Source: Syncephalis fuscata (lineage: Eukaryota > Zoopagomycota > Zoopagomycetes > Zoopagales > Piptocephalidaceae). From it: 64,000 nucleotides of DNA. The translations under genes were made by a program, and so were the position numbers. Shown here in pieces: positions 1 to 13,277 of this stretch. The notes below the pieces were generated by a model that saw nothing but the letters and a program-made list of their open reading frames with translations, made no database searches and was not told the origin of the DNA. The stretch's first letter is position 1; every line of letters begins with the position of its first letter. The stretch spans positions 558,001 through 622,000 of the forward strand of contig JAHLTZ010000012.1 of the NCBI GenBank assembly GCA_025786725.1, read 5' to 3'.

Positions 1-720
1 TTAATACTGATGTGCATGTTCCGTGGTAATAAGTAGTTGTGGTATTAAATGACTTGACTTTTTAATTCACTCATATTAATAACACAACATACAATCTACG
101 TCATCACACCTTTCTTTTTCTTTCTTCACACTTAGAACATATATCCATTGTATATACTTGTACATTCCATATATATATACTAATTAGATAGTGTTATTAA
201 TTGACTGACTACTAGTTGAGTATAAGTACCTTCTATGTCACTCTCTTGTGTTGCTCTTCTTTAATCTAACCTTTTTTTACAAATTATTTTTATCACTCTG
301 ATCATGGGTATTGGCACCTTCATTGACACAATAAATACATCTTTGGCTTTGATTTATGCTATTTAAATGTGTGTTGTAAAAATCCCGTTGCATACTTTGT
401 TTTTTCTATGAACTATTACAGATCTATAGCAAATCAAAGCATACAGTGACTTTGGCAACCTATAGCCACTACAGTCATCATGTACAGCTGTTGCACGCAT
501 ACTTCGGCAATAATAGCAAGTCGTATTATTACTATAATCGCGAGCAAGCCTTTAACGACAATACAGCAATATCTGCTACTATGGCTACTACTATATGTGC
601 ATAGTTGCTAGCATGATACTTGTTTTAGGCATATGCACTGTTACTTCTTTATTAATAATCTTTTTGCTCCATTATATCACTAAACAATTTGATTTATCAA
701 CATCTTCCTGGCGAGTAACT
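1..720 (+). repeat. Dispersed repeat, copy A
   Basis: Diverged copy of a non-coding repeat also present near 44.7-45.3 kb (B), 52.8-53.2 kb (D, inverted) and 62.1-62.85 kb (C). The anchor word CAATCTACGTCA lies at 92-103 and is followed by a pyrimidine-rich stretch of CTTTCTTT type, then TATA-rich steps, then GACTACTAGTTGAGT, which is shared best with copy B. Similarity to copies B and C is still visible around 440-500 (ATAGCCACTACAGTCATCATGT region) and fades after about 700. No ORF of note. The left end may lie outside the window. Confidence 0.7.
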
Positions 721-1500
721 AGTTTTTACTAAACAATGTTACATCAACAGCTTGATTATTGTAATGCTTTTCTAAACTGACAATGTAGTCGGTGCCAGTA
801 TTCAAGACTAGCCATTAACTGTGCAGTCTCTGGTTGTATACATAAATTCTATTAGCTTACATTTAAATGCGCGCTATTTTTTAATATCTTTAGACAAGTA
901 TTGTACATTTTATTAAGTCTAATATTTATTTTACAGATAACTATAGATATTATTAGTATCAACTATTTAGCAATAACACAGATATATAATACTAGATTGT
1001 TATCTACATAACTGAAACTGCCACACAATAAGCCTTTTCTTTTTTTACTTCAAACTATCTGTCTTTTGCTCAGATAACGCTTTTACAAATATGTTACTTT
1101 ATAATTTAAAAACAAAATATTAGTATCATTGTTAATATTTATAATGCTATGCTTTATATAATAAATTTATATGTACAAACCTTAAAGCGTAATTATTAAT
1201 TGGTAAATGTGTTTAGTAATAACTATTGAATATTTTTACTATTAAAAACTTTTCTGCCAAAAATTGTCTATTGATTGTATTGGTGATTTACTTCTCCTTT
1301 ACTATTTTTTGTCCTGAATCTATTCGCGTGTGTGAATGTAAGTAGCTAAAAGCACAGCTTACGTATTGAAACAACCATTGATGTAAACTGTGGTTTATCT
1401 TGTTGTTCAGAGGTGCGTCGTGTTTTGCACTTTATATTGCTGCCGTTGTTGTTACGATTGTAAAGTGCTCTATTGACAACCACTGCTTCCTCTATCCACC
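721..1500. other. AT-rich intergenic DNA upstream of NAA15
   Basis: I see no coding exon, RNA gene or clear repeat here. The last 100 bases before the NAA15 start are relatively GC-rich and end in CCACCATGG, so the promoter and 5' UTR of NAA15 presumably lie here. Confidence 0.5.
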
Positions 1501-4500
1501 ATGGTTGCTACAAAACGCGAACTACCTACACGCGAGGCGTCTCAGTTTAAAGGTCTATTGGTAAGATCTGAAAAATACTTTACGTATAATCGTATATGCA
1601 TACTAATTAATCATGACAGCGCTTCTTTGAACATCGGCAGTACAAGCGAGGACTTAAATCGGCCGAACAGATTTTAAGGAAATTCCCCGAACATGGAGGT
1701 ATGAATCTATACAAGTATAACTACGATAGCCAGTTGGATTAACTGCTTTATACGCAGAAACGCTTGCTATGAAAGGACTTTTCCTTTCAAACCTGGAACG
1801 TAAAGAAGAAGGCTTTGATTTTGTTCGCAAGGGTCTTAAAAACGATCTTACAAGCCATATCTGTATGTTGGTTACTCATTTAGTCAGATCTGCTGATTTA
1901 AATGAAGTTAGAAGTGCGGCTCTAACCATATACATTATTGATCCATCTAGGCTGGCATGTATTTGGTTTATTATACCGTGCCGATAAGAACTATGAAGAA
2001 GCTATCAAATGCTATCGAAATGCTTTGAGATTTGATAAAGTAAAGATTGAACAATATTGATATAGCTATATTTACCAACTATATCGTATTCTAGAACAAC
2101 ATGCAATTCTTCGTGATTTGGCCTTGTTACAAATACAGATGCGCAATTATGAAGGATATGCGGTAGGAATGAATTAAACTTGTAAATAATAACAATAATA
2201 GTAACGCTAATGACTATATCGAACGATAATATATAATATAGGAAACACGCGATTTACTACTTCAGCTTAATACTCATAATCGAATGCTATGGATTGGCTA
2301 TGCCGTTTCTCTACATCTCCTCGGCGACTATGACCTGGCCATTAATGTATTGCGGGCGTATGAAGATAGTATGAAGGTAGGCTGGCTAATTGAACCAATA
2401 ACGGCAATAATATAGTATTAACATATTGTGTCTTTTTGCAAGATACCACCTCCTAACAAAGACTATAACCATAGCGAGCTATTACTTTATCGTAATATGA
2501 TTATTGAAGAAAGTGGCGATTTGGAAGGAGCTCTTAAAGATCTGGACACTATTCAATCTCGTGTTTGTGATGTTGTTCTTGTATTAGAAAAACGAGGTAT
2601 GGTTAATCAATTAATTTAAACATGTAACGTATAATAACCATTATTTTAGCGAGTATTCTAAAGAAGCTGAACCGAACTGACGAGGCCCGGTCCATGTATC
2701 GAAAATTGATCCGTGAAAATCCCGATCATCGTGGCTACATTGAAGGCTATCTTGCTTGTCGTGGTATTTCTTTAGGTAAATAGTCGATTAGTATTTACAT
2801 ATTAATTTAACACATATCCAATATAGATGCAGTAAATGACGATGAAAAGCTACGTAATGTTGTGGAAATATTTGATGATTTGATCGATAGTTATCCACGT
2901 TCAAATTTATTAAAACGTCTACCGCTCAATTATTTGCATGGTATGTTACCATGTCTAATTATAACATAGACATTAACACAGCTAATTAGGTGATGATTTC
3001 AAACAAAGAATTGATGTTTACTTCAAGGCCATGCTACGAAAGGGTGTTCCATCACTATTTGCTAATATTAAAGCACTCTACACGGATGTAAAGCGGGTGG
3101 ATATTATTCAAACATTGATGCTCGATTATCAACAGCAACTACATAAAACTGGAACATTTGATGGTAAGTAGTATATTGACTGTTTAAATAGTATACCTAC
3201 CATTATTGTATTATTATTGTTATTGAATAACTAGGCAACTCAGCCAAAGAGTCACCAACCACCTATTTATGGACACTATTTTATTTGGCACAGCATTTTG
3301 ACAAGTTAGGCAATCATGCGCGTGCCCTTGAGCTTATAGATGAAGCTATTTGTCACACACCTACGCTTGTTGAATTATACATGGCTAAGGCGCGTATATT
3401 TAAGGTGAGCTATTGTTTAATACCATTCCTGGGCCCTATCTAATATTACCTATTTATATTTATAGCATATTGGTAGTAGCAGTATGGCTGCCCAAACGAT
3501 GGTTGAAGCGCGTCAACTTGATTTACAAGATCGGTTTGTTAACTCAAAATGCGCCAAATATCTTATGCGCAACAATGAAGTAGATGAAGCGGAAAAAACG
3601 ATAGGCTTATTTACTCGAGTAAGCTACTATATATATAGTATATTTAATATATATAGTATATTAACAACTTAATGGTTATAGCCCGATGTTAAAGATCCAG
3701 TCAAGGATTTGATTGATATGCAGTGCTTATGGTATGAATTGGAAGCAGCACGTAGCTATGTACATCAAAAGAAACTAGGTCGCTCGTTAAAGCTATTTAG
3801 TCAGATTGGCAAGGTATTTAACTTGATATAAATGCGCCATAGCATACTAATTAACTATTAATCAGCATTTCGATGACTATTCGGATGATCAATTTGACTT
3901 TCATACTTATTGTTTAAGAAAAACAACAATTCAATCGTATATGCGGTAATGAATATATTTTAATGAATTAAACAAATAGAATCTTATATGAAAATATATA
4001 ATTAGGCTACTTAAGTTTGAAGATTCGCTTTATGCCTATCCAATCTACGTAGAGGCTGCCGAGTCTTCTATCAAGGTAGTTCATGCACTATAAATACTGA
4101 TTAATACTTATAATTATGACAGTGCTATCTGCAATTATTTGATCATCCAGAATTGGCCAATACTTCGTCGACCGGTGCTAGTGCCACTTCTGGTGCTGCT
4201 ACAAGCAATGCTGATAATTTAGCTTTGGTCGATACATGTAAGTGTAGTTATATATTATAGTAAAGTAGCTATATATTAATGGATATTTAGCCAAGATGTC
4301 ACCGTCTGAATTGAAGAAGCACATGAGCAAATTACGTAAACAAGAGGCAAAGAATAAAGAGCAGCAACAGCAATTAAAGGAACAAAATGCTGGTAAGACC
4401 ACATGACACACACCTATAAACTAGCTAGTAATACTAACTATGAATATTATTATGTTATTATTAGCCAATGGATCTACAACAGATGGTGCCAAAAAGACTA

Positions 4501-5440
4501 CTAATACTGCCACAGAAGATGATAAAGAAGGTCTGGTTTATTTGAATGTAAGTATTAATAAATAAATAAATAAATATTTGGTTATTTATTACTTATTTTA
4601 ACTATTTAATTAGGACAAGGATCCATTAGTTGCTGCAACCAAATGGCTTACTGTACTACAAGAACATTGTTCTACTCGTATTTCTACTCATCTACTTGGA
4701 TTTGAAGTGGCTATTCGAAAGAGTAAGCATAGATTATATTATTACCAATATTTACAAGTGTTAATGAATATTTAGAGAAACCACTATTGGCATTGGCCAG
4801 TCTTAACAGGGCCATGGCTATTGAAGCAGATCATCCAGATTATGCAATGCAGATTGTTAAATTACATCAAGGTATTAATATATATAGTATTAATTTGTTA
4901 TTACTCTAACTTATATACACATATGCTTATATATGTATATATTTATCATTAGCACAATTGAATAGTACATTGCCTCAAGAGGGTAAAGCCATTTTGGAAA
5001 CTTCTCTTAATGAACTTCTTAATGGCATAACACCGGCTAAATTTGCTCAAAGTAGCTTTGAACGTCATTGCAAAATACCATCCTATCTTATCGCCAGTAT
5101 GTAACTACAAGGTTAATTCCATATAACGTGTATTGCTAATACGTGTGCTATCTAGATGCAGTGGCATGCCGTAATGCCGGTGTAAAGAATACGGATGATT
5201 TAGTCAAAAATGCTATTCAGGAACACGGTAAAACTTGGTCACTTAAAGTAAGTCATAATGATAACAATAAATAAATAACCAACTAATTAGCTATATCAAT
5301 TCTAATAGGATATTCATAATATTGAGAGTGACATTGTCAATTATTGGTTTAGCACTGAAACACTAAACGATCAATTGGCACAATTAAAAAAGGACCAATA
5401 TCCACAAACAGTGATGAGCGCAACTATTCCTAGTGCTTAA
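1501..5440 (+). CDS. NAA15: NatA N-terminal acetyltransferase auxiliary subunit Naa15 (Nat1), many introns
   Basis: Non-catalytic TPR scaffold that anchors the NatA catalytic subunit Naa10 to ribosomes for co-translational N-terminal acetylation. The start is the ATG in a CCACCATGG context; the first exon reads [20 protein letters not shown]. Exon 2 continues [20 protein letters not shown] and later exons give [20 protein letters not shown] and [20 protein letters not shown], all typical Naa15 TPR helices. About 20 short introns with consistent phases join the exons. A lysine/glutamine-rich helix ([20 protein letters not shown], around 4300) corresponds to the charged segment after the TPRs. 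The protein ends [14 protein letters not shown]. Length is roughly 850-900 residues by exon count, normal for the family. I found no frame lesion. PDS5 follows in the same direction after about 180 bases. Confidence 0.93.
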
Positions 5441-5624
5441 TCTATAGCGATTGAAAATGGTGACAAAACATTCTATAAATAAATAAATCAATGGATGATT
5501 TGTAGGAGTAAAACTATCGTTTGTCGTAACACAAATAAAAGATTGACGTGTATTTAATATTTTCCATTTAAATTATAATTCAATTATCTTCGCGCCTTTT
5601 TTCTTCTTTACCACCATAGCCACC

Positions 5625-8600
5625 ATGACTCTTTCACAAGTGAGCGGTCAACAGCTTACCTTTAACGCGCCATTACTGAAAGGTAATCGGCTTGTAGCTC
5701 TTAATGATCTATTAAAGCGTCTAAAGGTAAATAGACCGTAGGACAAAGCCTTAAATAACTCTAACGCGTCTATTTTGTTGAAATAGCAATTACACGGTGA
5801 ATTGGCCGACCTTGAACAAGAAGTAGTGGATATCGACTCTTTATCCAGTGTTACGAATGAGATTCTAAGTCCCTTGCTCTTTAATCACAAGGACCGTGGT
5901 GTGCGTGCCTATACAGCATGTTGTATAGCCGATTTATTACGGCTTTACGCACCAGATGCACCTTATGTTGAACAGGAATTAAAAGTAAGTTAGAACACTA
6001 ATATATTCACTATATATATAATAATAATAATAATATACTTTCTAGGAGGTTTTTACGCTATTTTATAAACAGCTTGAGTATTTGGACGACACACAATCTG
6101 GTTATCATGATCTTTATCTTTATCTACTTGAAAGTTTAGCCACCGTCAAGAGTATTGCTATTGTTGTAGAACTACAAGACTGTGATGATATCATTGTCAA
6201 ATTCTTTACAGGTTTCTTTAAAGTTATAAAGTAAGTAATAGTTATAATAATTGATTATATACAAACTATGTCGTATTAATTAATAATTAGAGCTGATACA
6301 CCTCAAACAGTCCGTATGTGCATGGTTGACATCCTTGGTCAATTGATTGAGGAGAGTAGTTATCTACCACAAGATGCAGTTGATACTATTCTCAGTCATT
6401 TTCTTAATAATACACGGGCCAATAATCCACCAGCATATCAAATGGCCAGTGAGCTGTGCAATAATAATGTTGATCGACTACAACGATACGCCTGTCAGGT
6501 AAATGACAGCAATAACAATAACTATTGTATTGAATATGGTATTAATACTCAAATAGTATTTTACCGATGTTTTACTAGCCTCAAACAAGACGGATACTTT
6601 GACGGAAACCACCAAAAAAGAAATTAAAAGTGCACATCAATTGATTGTTGAATTGCATCGAGTTGCACCTGGATTATTGTTAAATGTTATACCACAATTG
6701 GAAGAGGAATTAAGTGTAAGTTAAATAGGGTATATAGATATAGATATAGATATATATAGATATATATACTACAGTATATTTACTTGAATACCATTAGTTA
6801 TCTAATACGTATCTACGTATGTTGGCCACTTCATCTCTTGGAGAACTGTTTTCAGGACGGCAATCATCACTTGTTGAGGCTTATCCATCTACTTGGAAGG
6901 CTTGGTTATCGCGTAAAAATGATAAATCTACTATGGTGCGCACTGCATGGACAGAATATTTAACAAGATTATATACAAATCATCCAGAGTTGGCTATTGA
7001 TTTAAATGGTATGATAATTATTTTAGATGTATAATATATTTATTTATATATATATACTGTTTATTGTTACTTGCTAGAATCGGCTCTGGCTAAGCTAGTT
7101 GATCCAGAGGAAAAAGTACGAGCTGTTGCTTGTCAAGCCTTGGGTACATTAGAGGCAGATGTTATTCTACAATATGTCGATACTGCAGTACTGGAACAGC
7201 TAGGTCATAGATGTAGAGACAAAAAGGTAAACCAGTTACATAGTATATAAATGGTACTTCTTTTATTTACACCGATCTAATAGATTGCCCCAAGAGTGGA
7301 GGCATTAAAGGCACTTGGTCGAATGTATAAATTGACCTATAATCGAAGGTACATAATTTAATCTATTCATTGTCCAGCTATACTTGCTACTTATTATTGA
7401 TCAATAGAGATGACCATCGAGTTAAAGAAAAGATGACATGGATTCCTAAAGAATTTCTTAATATTCTCTATTCTAATGACAATGAAATGATGTAAGTAAT
7501 CATCTGTTTGATTACATGAATCGCCAAATTGTACTAATGTATAATATAGTGCCACTATGGAAGCATTCTTTATGCGAGATATTGTTTCCCTTGAAGGAAG
7601 TGCCGAGGAACGAGCATGCCGACTTATATATGTCACTAGTGGACTGGATTCAAAGGCCCAAAAGGCGCTATTATCGCTATTACAGCGAAAAGCAGCGTAA
7701 GTACTTTACCAGAGTTGTAATAACAAAGTAACTCATTAATACGATAGAACGATTAAAGAAATGCAGTTATTTATTGATTACTGTAAATGCTGTAATGTAC
7801 GATATAATAACATAATGACAACAATAGTATATGTTAATTATAATGTATTTAGACACAAAATAATGAAATGGATTCACCAGATAAGGATTCAGTTATTTCT
7901 AATCTAAGTAGTAAGTATGATTGGTATGATTAGCCATTGATAGATTTATTAACTTTATGAATTTAGATCGACTTCCCGAATCAATGACTGCTGTAGATAG
8001 TTTAAACAAGTTTAGTCAATTAAATGACGAACGAGCCATGACAGCTCTTGAAGCGTGTATGGATCCAAGCTTGTCATTTGAGGCCATTCAACGCCATAAG
8101 GTAAGTTAATAGATAAATAGCAGATAATAGACTTTATTAAACTTGCTATAGCGAGATTCACGTAAACGTATTGAACATGCGTCTTCAGATATGTCCGATA
8201 CATTTACTTTATTGATTCGGCGTATAAGCTATGATATAGTCCATTATTCAATTATTCCTATTATTATTCAACAAAGTGTGGAAATCGATGAAGTTGGTCA
8301 AGATACTGCAATGAGTAAAGCAGCTCGTTGTTTACTTCAAGTAAGATGATTAAATATACGAAAAGCTATCTGTTGCTTAATACAATTATCGTTAATAGAT
8401 GATAGCTCAAGTATTCCGTTTTTACTAAAAGATTGTATTCAAGATATTATTCAATTTACAACATCGATCCATGATCATACAAGTAAGTAGAATGAGTAGA
8501 TAAAGTGTCAATATACTTATATACGTGTATAACAACAATAGCCTTGGATGGACTCGACATATTGGCAGCATGCAGTTCTGTATATCCAGAGATGATTCCA

Positions 8601-10849
8601 TTGGAACAGTAAGTGACGGTTTTTATTTATATAACTCATTATCTCATTAAGACTAGGTCAACTATGGAATATTTATTAAACAAGTGTCGCTTTGGCACAG
8701 TAAAAGAAGCAAAAAAGAGTGCTATTTTATTAGCACATTCATTTAATGAATTTGCTACTGCTGCCCGACAAACGTTCATTGAGGCAAGTAGAGTTGTATT
8801 AACTATTAAACATGTAAAATAACAATGATACATAATAGGAAATACATACACTTGATCCAGAAAACAGTGAAGCATTACTGCCTAGACTATCTGCCTTAAG
8901 AACACTGGCTCTTTATTTGCCAGAACAATTTGCATCAAGTAGTCAAGTATTGGTTAGATTCATTGTAAAAGAGATTATAATGAAAGATAACGTACAGCAT
9001 AAGGTTAGAGGGTGTTGTAAACATTACAGCATGTTTAATATGGGTATTTAGATTACCACTGGCGAAACAGAAGATTGGATTGAATTTGACGATCTAAGCA
9101 TTACAACACAGTGCAAAGTATGTTTATTTAACAAATTGGATAAATATACTAACTAATATTAATTATATTAGATACTGGGAATGAAGGTACTTGTTAATCG
9201 ACTATGTGGTTTAGTGGAAGATGAAACGGCCGAAGATTTAGTTCAGCCTGTACTGCGACTCTTATTCTCAGTCTTGTCAAAAGAGGATAGACAAGAAGGC
9301 GAAGAAGAAGAAGAAGAAAAAGAAGAAGAGGCGACGACAAAGGTTGTTATGGCAGCGTAAGCTACTTAATTTATAATATATAGTGTAGATGTATCTAATA
9401 ATTAATTTATAGAGCCATTCATCGATCATGGATTCGATTAACTGCCGGAAAACTTTTATTAAGATTGTGTCGACATAGCAAGTATGATGCTATGATATTG
9501 AATAACGAGTTCCGTCAACTGGCATTGGTACTTGAGGTATATTCATATTAGTAATGATGCTATAGTACTAGTCTAATAAGTGTACCCATAGGACCATTCA
9601 CCCTATGTCCGAGAAGGTATGGCCGAGAAGCTGCTTAAATATCTTCGTGGTCGATTATTGCACGTTCGATTCATGTCGGTCTTGTTACTTTTGGCCCATG
9701 AACCAGAACGAACGCTTCGTCAACAGGTAAATGATCATTATACAGCTATTGTAGAACAATGATTAAATATACAAGTAGGCTAAGACATATCTTCGTCAGC
9801 AACTAGTTCTGGTTTCTACCAGTAAGTATCGCTAGCCATAAAGCCATAGTAACTGCTAGATTAATACATAAATATATCTACATTAATATTTAGCATCGTC
9901 GGGAAAGCCTTCCTTATTTGAAATGTCGATTACTCGTTTAATACATTTACTGGCTCATCATCCTGACTTTTCATTAGATACAGAAACGTTAAATCATTTT
10001 AGCAAGTAAGTGGAGTATAATTGGTATAAAATAAGCATTATTATCGATATTAATTGGCTATTTATAGATATTTGAATTTCTTTATTGAATGCTGTGTCTC
10101 TGCCGTCAATATTTCATTTGTATTCCATATTGTTACACGTCTCAAGACAGTATGTGATATCGAACCAATGAATGATCAAAGCGAAGTAAGTTGTAAAATG
10201 GCATCTGTGTAATATTTAGTATTAATTATATAACAACTATTTATTAGAATATATATGTTTTAAGTGATTTGGCCCAATTGATCATCCATGAGCGGTGTAC
10301 ATCTCATCAATGGGTACTTACCACATATCCTGCTTCGATATCATTGCCTCGTGATCTATTCCGTCGACTTTCAACATCGACCATTGCTGAGGTAATATAG
10401 ATTAGAGTTATTTGATTTGATTTGATTATTAATAATAATATTTGAATTAGACACTGCGTAAGAATTATCTTCCTAGTGACTATCTTTCATCAAGAAAGAT
10501 ACAGCATCGCAATGTGATGTCAACAAAACGAACTGCCATTGAACAGTTTGTCAATCAAGTAAGATACTGTAAATACTGTAGATATTGTTTCTAACTTATA
10601 CTTTTTATCTAAGCGTGATACAAATGGGTCTCACGTACGAAGTGGAAAGATTGCCGAGAAACGACGCCGTACTATTACTGAAGATCCAACAACACCAGTA
10701 AGACGGTAAGTAGCAGCGTAGTAATGATATAGCATGCTAAATACTAATGAATGTATTAAAGAAATGCACCACGAGCTGCACGGGCCAATAGCAAAGTCAT
10801 TATTGACAATACACTTATGGATGAAAATATTAACGAAATGTCTTTTTAA
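5625..10849 (+). CDS. PDS5: Sister chromatid cohesion protein Pds5, HEAT-repeat cohesin regulator (one apparent 1-base deletion)
   Basis: Cohesin-associated HEAT-repeat protein that maintains cohesion and, with Wapl, releases cohesin. It opens MTLSQVSGQQLTFNAPLLKG, then shows the Pds5 hallmarks HKDRGVRAYTACCIADLLRL and YAPDAPYVEQELKEVFTLFY. Later exons give CQYFTDVLLAS, EKVRAVACQALGTLEADVI and HSPYVREGMAEKLLKYL. Using the acceptor at 6552-6553 rather than the nearer TAG keeps the CQYF reading in frame. An acidic run lies near 9300, and the basic C-terminus ends DENINEMSF. Expected length is about 1,200-1,300 residues, normal for fungal Pds5. One lesion: in the exon starting at 8400 the reading MIAQVFR must change frame to FLLKDCIQDIIQFTTS across the T5 run at 8419-8423, as if one T were missing. 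The gene ends 39 bases from the convergent EF-hand gene. Confidence 0.93.
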
Positions 10850-10888
10850 CACTTTGTTAACAAACACATCCATTTTTATTGCTTTTTA

Positions 10889-11449
10889 TTAAATAAATCC
10901 TAGTCGTTTTAGTATTTTTTCAAAAGCGGTTACAGTTAGGCGATCTTCTTGACCATGGCTAACGTTATTGCTATGACTATCATTTGCCACTTGTAGCATA
11001 TCCTCGATATCACTTTTACTATACTTTTCGCCCAGTTCCACAGATAGTCGTTGTATATCACGATAACTGATATAGCCTTTCTCGTCACAATCGAGCAATC
11101 TAAATAGCCTTTCTACCTCGGGATGGCTACCTGTCACCTCCTATATACAAAAAGAAGAGTGAATAACGAATTATTTCAACCTGCAATCACTATTATTATA
11201 TACCTGTAACGATTCAACTAGTCGATGAAATTCTTCATAGTCAACTACTTGTTTTTTCTGCTGTTCAATCATCTTTAGTCGCTTATTCTTAGGTACATCT
11301 AGTAGAATAAGTGCAGACTCCAGCTCTTTCATGCTTAATAGATTATCTTCATCCTTGTCACATTGTTCAAATATATCCACTATCATAGCATCATCTTCGT
11401 CCTCTTCCTCTTCTTCCTCGGTTTCTTCTATAACTGCTCTTCGCCTCAT
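10889..11449 (-). CDS. Centrin-like EF-hand calcium-binding protein, 165 aa, two exons
   Basis: Two exons, 11449-11204 and 11140-10889, joined in phase 0 by a 63-nt intron, encode 165 residues. After an acidic head (ETEEEEEEDEDD), EF-hand 1 reads FEQCDKDEDNLLSMKELESA and a degenerate second hand covers VDYEEFHRLV. EF-hand 3 reads FRLLDCDEKGYISYRDIQRL followed by SVELGEKYSKSDIEDM, close to the centrin/Cdc31 third hand (F-D-D-x-G-x-I-S, then LGE). The fourth loop is poorly conserved and ends FEKILKRLGF. Centrins act at the spindle pole or centrosome and in TREX-2 and NER complexes. Whether this is the Cdc31 orthologue or a divergent paralogue is not decidable here. It is tail-to-tail with PDS5. 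Confidence 0.8.
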
Positions 11450-11836
11450 TTAGCAAGTTGTTTGTTTTTGTTACAGTGTTGTAATAATATAAAGTTAAAT
11501 AGTGACTTTGCAATAGTGCTAGTCAATAAAAGAAATAGTAGAGCAGCTATAGATAGAATATAAAGGGGAAAGATAAATGATGTAGTATAAGATAGAAAAC
11601 TGAATACAACTATGAATTCAAAATAACACTTTTGCATTACTAATATTGTCTGCCAACTATGGAAGCAAAGTGATGCAAATAACCAAATTTGTTACGACTT
11701 TATTGTTATAGAGTAGTACCACCAATAATGGTGTATATATGAATATACTTTGTTATTTAAGCGATACATAATACTCTATCAATGCTAATCCATAATAATG
11801 AATCAAATATGGTGTAGACTTAGTAATAGTGCTAGC
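11450..11836. other. Intergenic, no gene seen
   Basis: AT-rich DNA between the start of the EF-hand gene and the 3' end of the small secreted protein gene. Short ORFs on both strands have no family likeness and look random. The EF-hand gene promoter should lie in its first part. Confidence 0.5.
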
Positions 11837-12064
11837 TTATTTTTTGCCTTTTAGCTCCGATTTGGCGGGACGATTAATTGAATGGATTGCCGCAAGTTGT
11901 TCAGGAGTAGGTTCGCCATCTTTGCTTTGTCCGTCGAAACTAGTATGCGTATCACGTCTTACAACAAATCCCTGAGAAGTCAATAGCGGTTGTGCATCAA
12001 TCTTGGCCAGACTAGCTATTGATATGGCAATAAAAGCACAAATAGTCGCAGTAAAAAGCTTCAT
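11837..12064 (-). CDS. Small secreted protein, 75 aa, function unknown
   Basis: Single exon of 75 residues with a textbook signal peptide: MKLFTATICAFIAISIASLA has one basic residue followed by a hydrophobic core, and cleavage is likely after KIDA, before QPLL. The mature part is about 50 residues, hydrophilic and cysteine-free: a QSKDGEPTPEQLAAIHS segment and a lysine-rich end (SELKGKK). No family recognised. It is divergent from MIC10 with about 310 bases between the starts. Secreted cysteine-free small proteins are common in fungi, but the signal peptide is the only real evidence. Confidence 0.55.
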   Translation of the reverse strand: MKLFTATICAFIAISIASLAKIDAQPLLTSQGFVVRRDTHTSFDGQSKDGEPTPEQLAAIHSINRPAKSELKGKK

Positions 12065-12372
12065 GGTAAAAAAGAGCAGTATAAGAATAGTTTGTTGATA
12101 TTAAGTAAAAAGTATATGCTAGACAATTGAATACAAGACTGTGTCAAGTGTACAGATATATATATATTTATATAGACAGAAAGGCAGTGAAAGAAAGAGA
12201 TTGATCAACAAAAAGACTATTTGGTAGTAGAGAGTACAAGTTAAATCACAGTATCATTATCGTCGCATTTTACTTTGTTCACCTTTTTGTTTTTCTTATA
12301 CACACTTTTGTAGTAACTACACTTGTTATTACACTTGTCGTTGTCGTTGTCGTTGCTATTTCCTTGTTGATC

Positions 12373-12832
12373 ATGGCGTCCAATCCTCCGGAAGATACAA
12401 AGTCAAATGCAGTCCGTAGCGAGGACATTGTTGTTGAAAAGGTATATATTTAGACGGTCGGATCCGATAAATAGCGCGATCTAACAAACAAGTCGCGCTT
12501 TTTGTTTACTTTCTTTGTGTCGCTACTATTATTATTATCATAGTGGGATCGCTGTGTGGCTCATACCTTAGTGCAGACTGGTGTTGGCCTTGGTGTAGGC
12601 ATTGTTGCTTCAGTATTATTCTTTAAACGTAAGTTATTTATTAAGATGAGTACTACTAGCTGATAGGTAACTAACGACAAATAATGATATGTTTATAGGT
12701 CGTGCTTGGCCTGTAACGTTGGGTGCTGGCTTCGGTATTGGTACCGCGTATACTGAGTGTCAATCTATCTTCCGTCCACCAGGTGCTTTCTACAAACCAG
12801 TCGATAAATCCAATGAACGTCCTTTGACCTAA
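12373..12832 (+). CDS. MIC10: MICOS complex subunit Mic10
   Basis: Core subunit of the mitochondrial contact site and cristae organising system; it oligomerises in the inner membrane to bend crista junctions. Three exons (12373-12441, 12544-12628, 12699-12832) with phases 0 and 1 give about 95 residues, normal for Mic10. The first transmembrane segment carries the glycine motif in QTGVGLGVGIVASVLFF and the second carries GAGFGIGTAYTECQSIF, the paired GxGxG pattern of the family. A short basic turn (KRRAWP) lies between them, as in the hairpin topology. The C-terminus (FRPPGAFYKPVDKSNERPLT) is a short hydrophilic tail. TAA is followed at once by AATAAA-like sequence. Confidence 0.92.
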
Positions 12833-13277
12833 TAAACACCTTTTGTTTCTGGTTCTATTTATTTAAATTGTTTATTTAAAATAGTGTTAATTACCCATTT
12901 TAATTATATGCACTGATTGGATAACATTATAATCAATAAATATCTTAGAACACAGTTGTGCGTAGTTATTTATTGTAAAGTGCAAGGTATACCATTCCAT
13001 TGGTGCGGCAATGTGTGTATATGTGTGTGTGTGTTCATATTAGCCGTAGAAATAACAACGGCGATGATGACGATGATGATGACAGTCATTTACGATGGCT
13101 GCCTCTCAATCGTATACCATCCTATACCATGCATGGCTGCCCAATGTGAAACTGTAGACAAGAAAGATACATATGAAAGTGCGACACCAAAGGAGAAAAT
13201 AGTTGTAAGTAATAAACGATCAGGAAACAACGGGAGGGGCAGAAGGGGATGTGAGAATAAGTGTTCCGACGAGCAGG
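12833..13277. other. Convergent 3' region between MIC10 and cyclin B
   Basis: Holds the 3' UTRs of MIC10 (+) and cyclin B (-). A 126-codon open frame at 12917-13297 contains TG and GATGATG runs and shows no domain. I take it as chance. No RNA gene seen. Confidence 0.5.

Noticed and set aside
1-720. Calling the dispersed repeat a solo LTR
   Set aside because: No TG...CA ends, target-site duplication or internal retroelement domain could be found.
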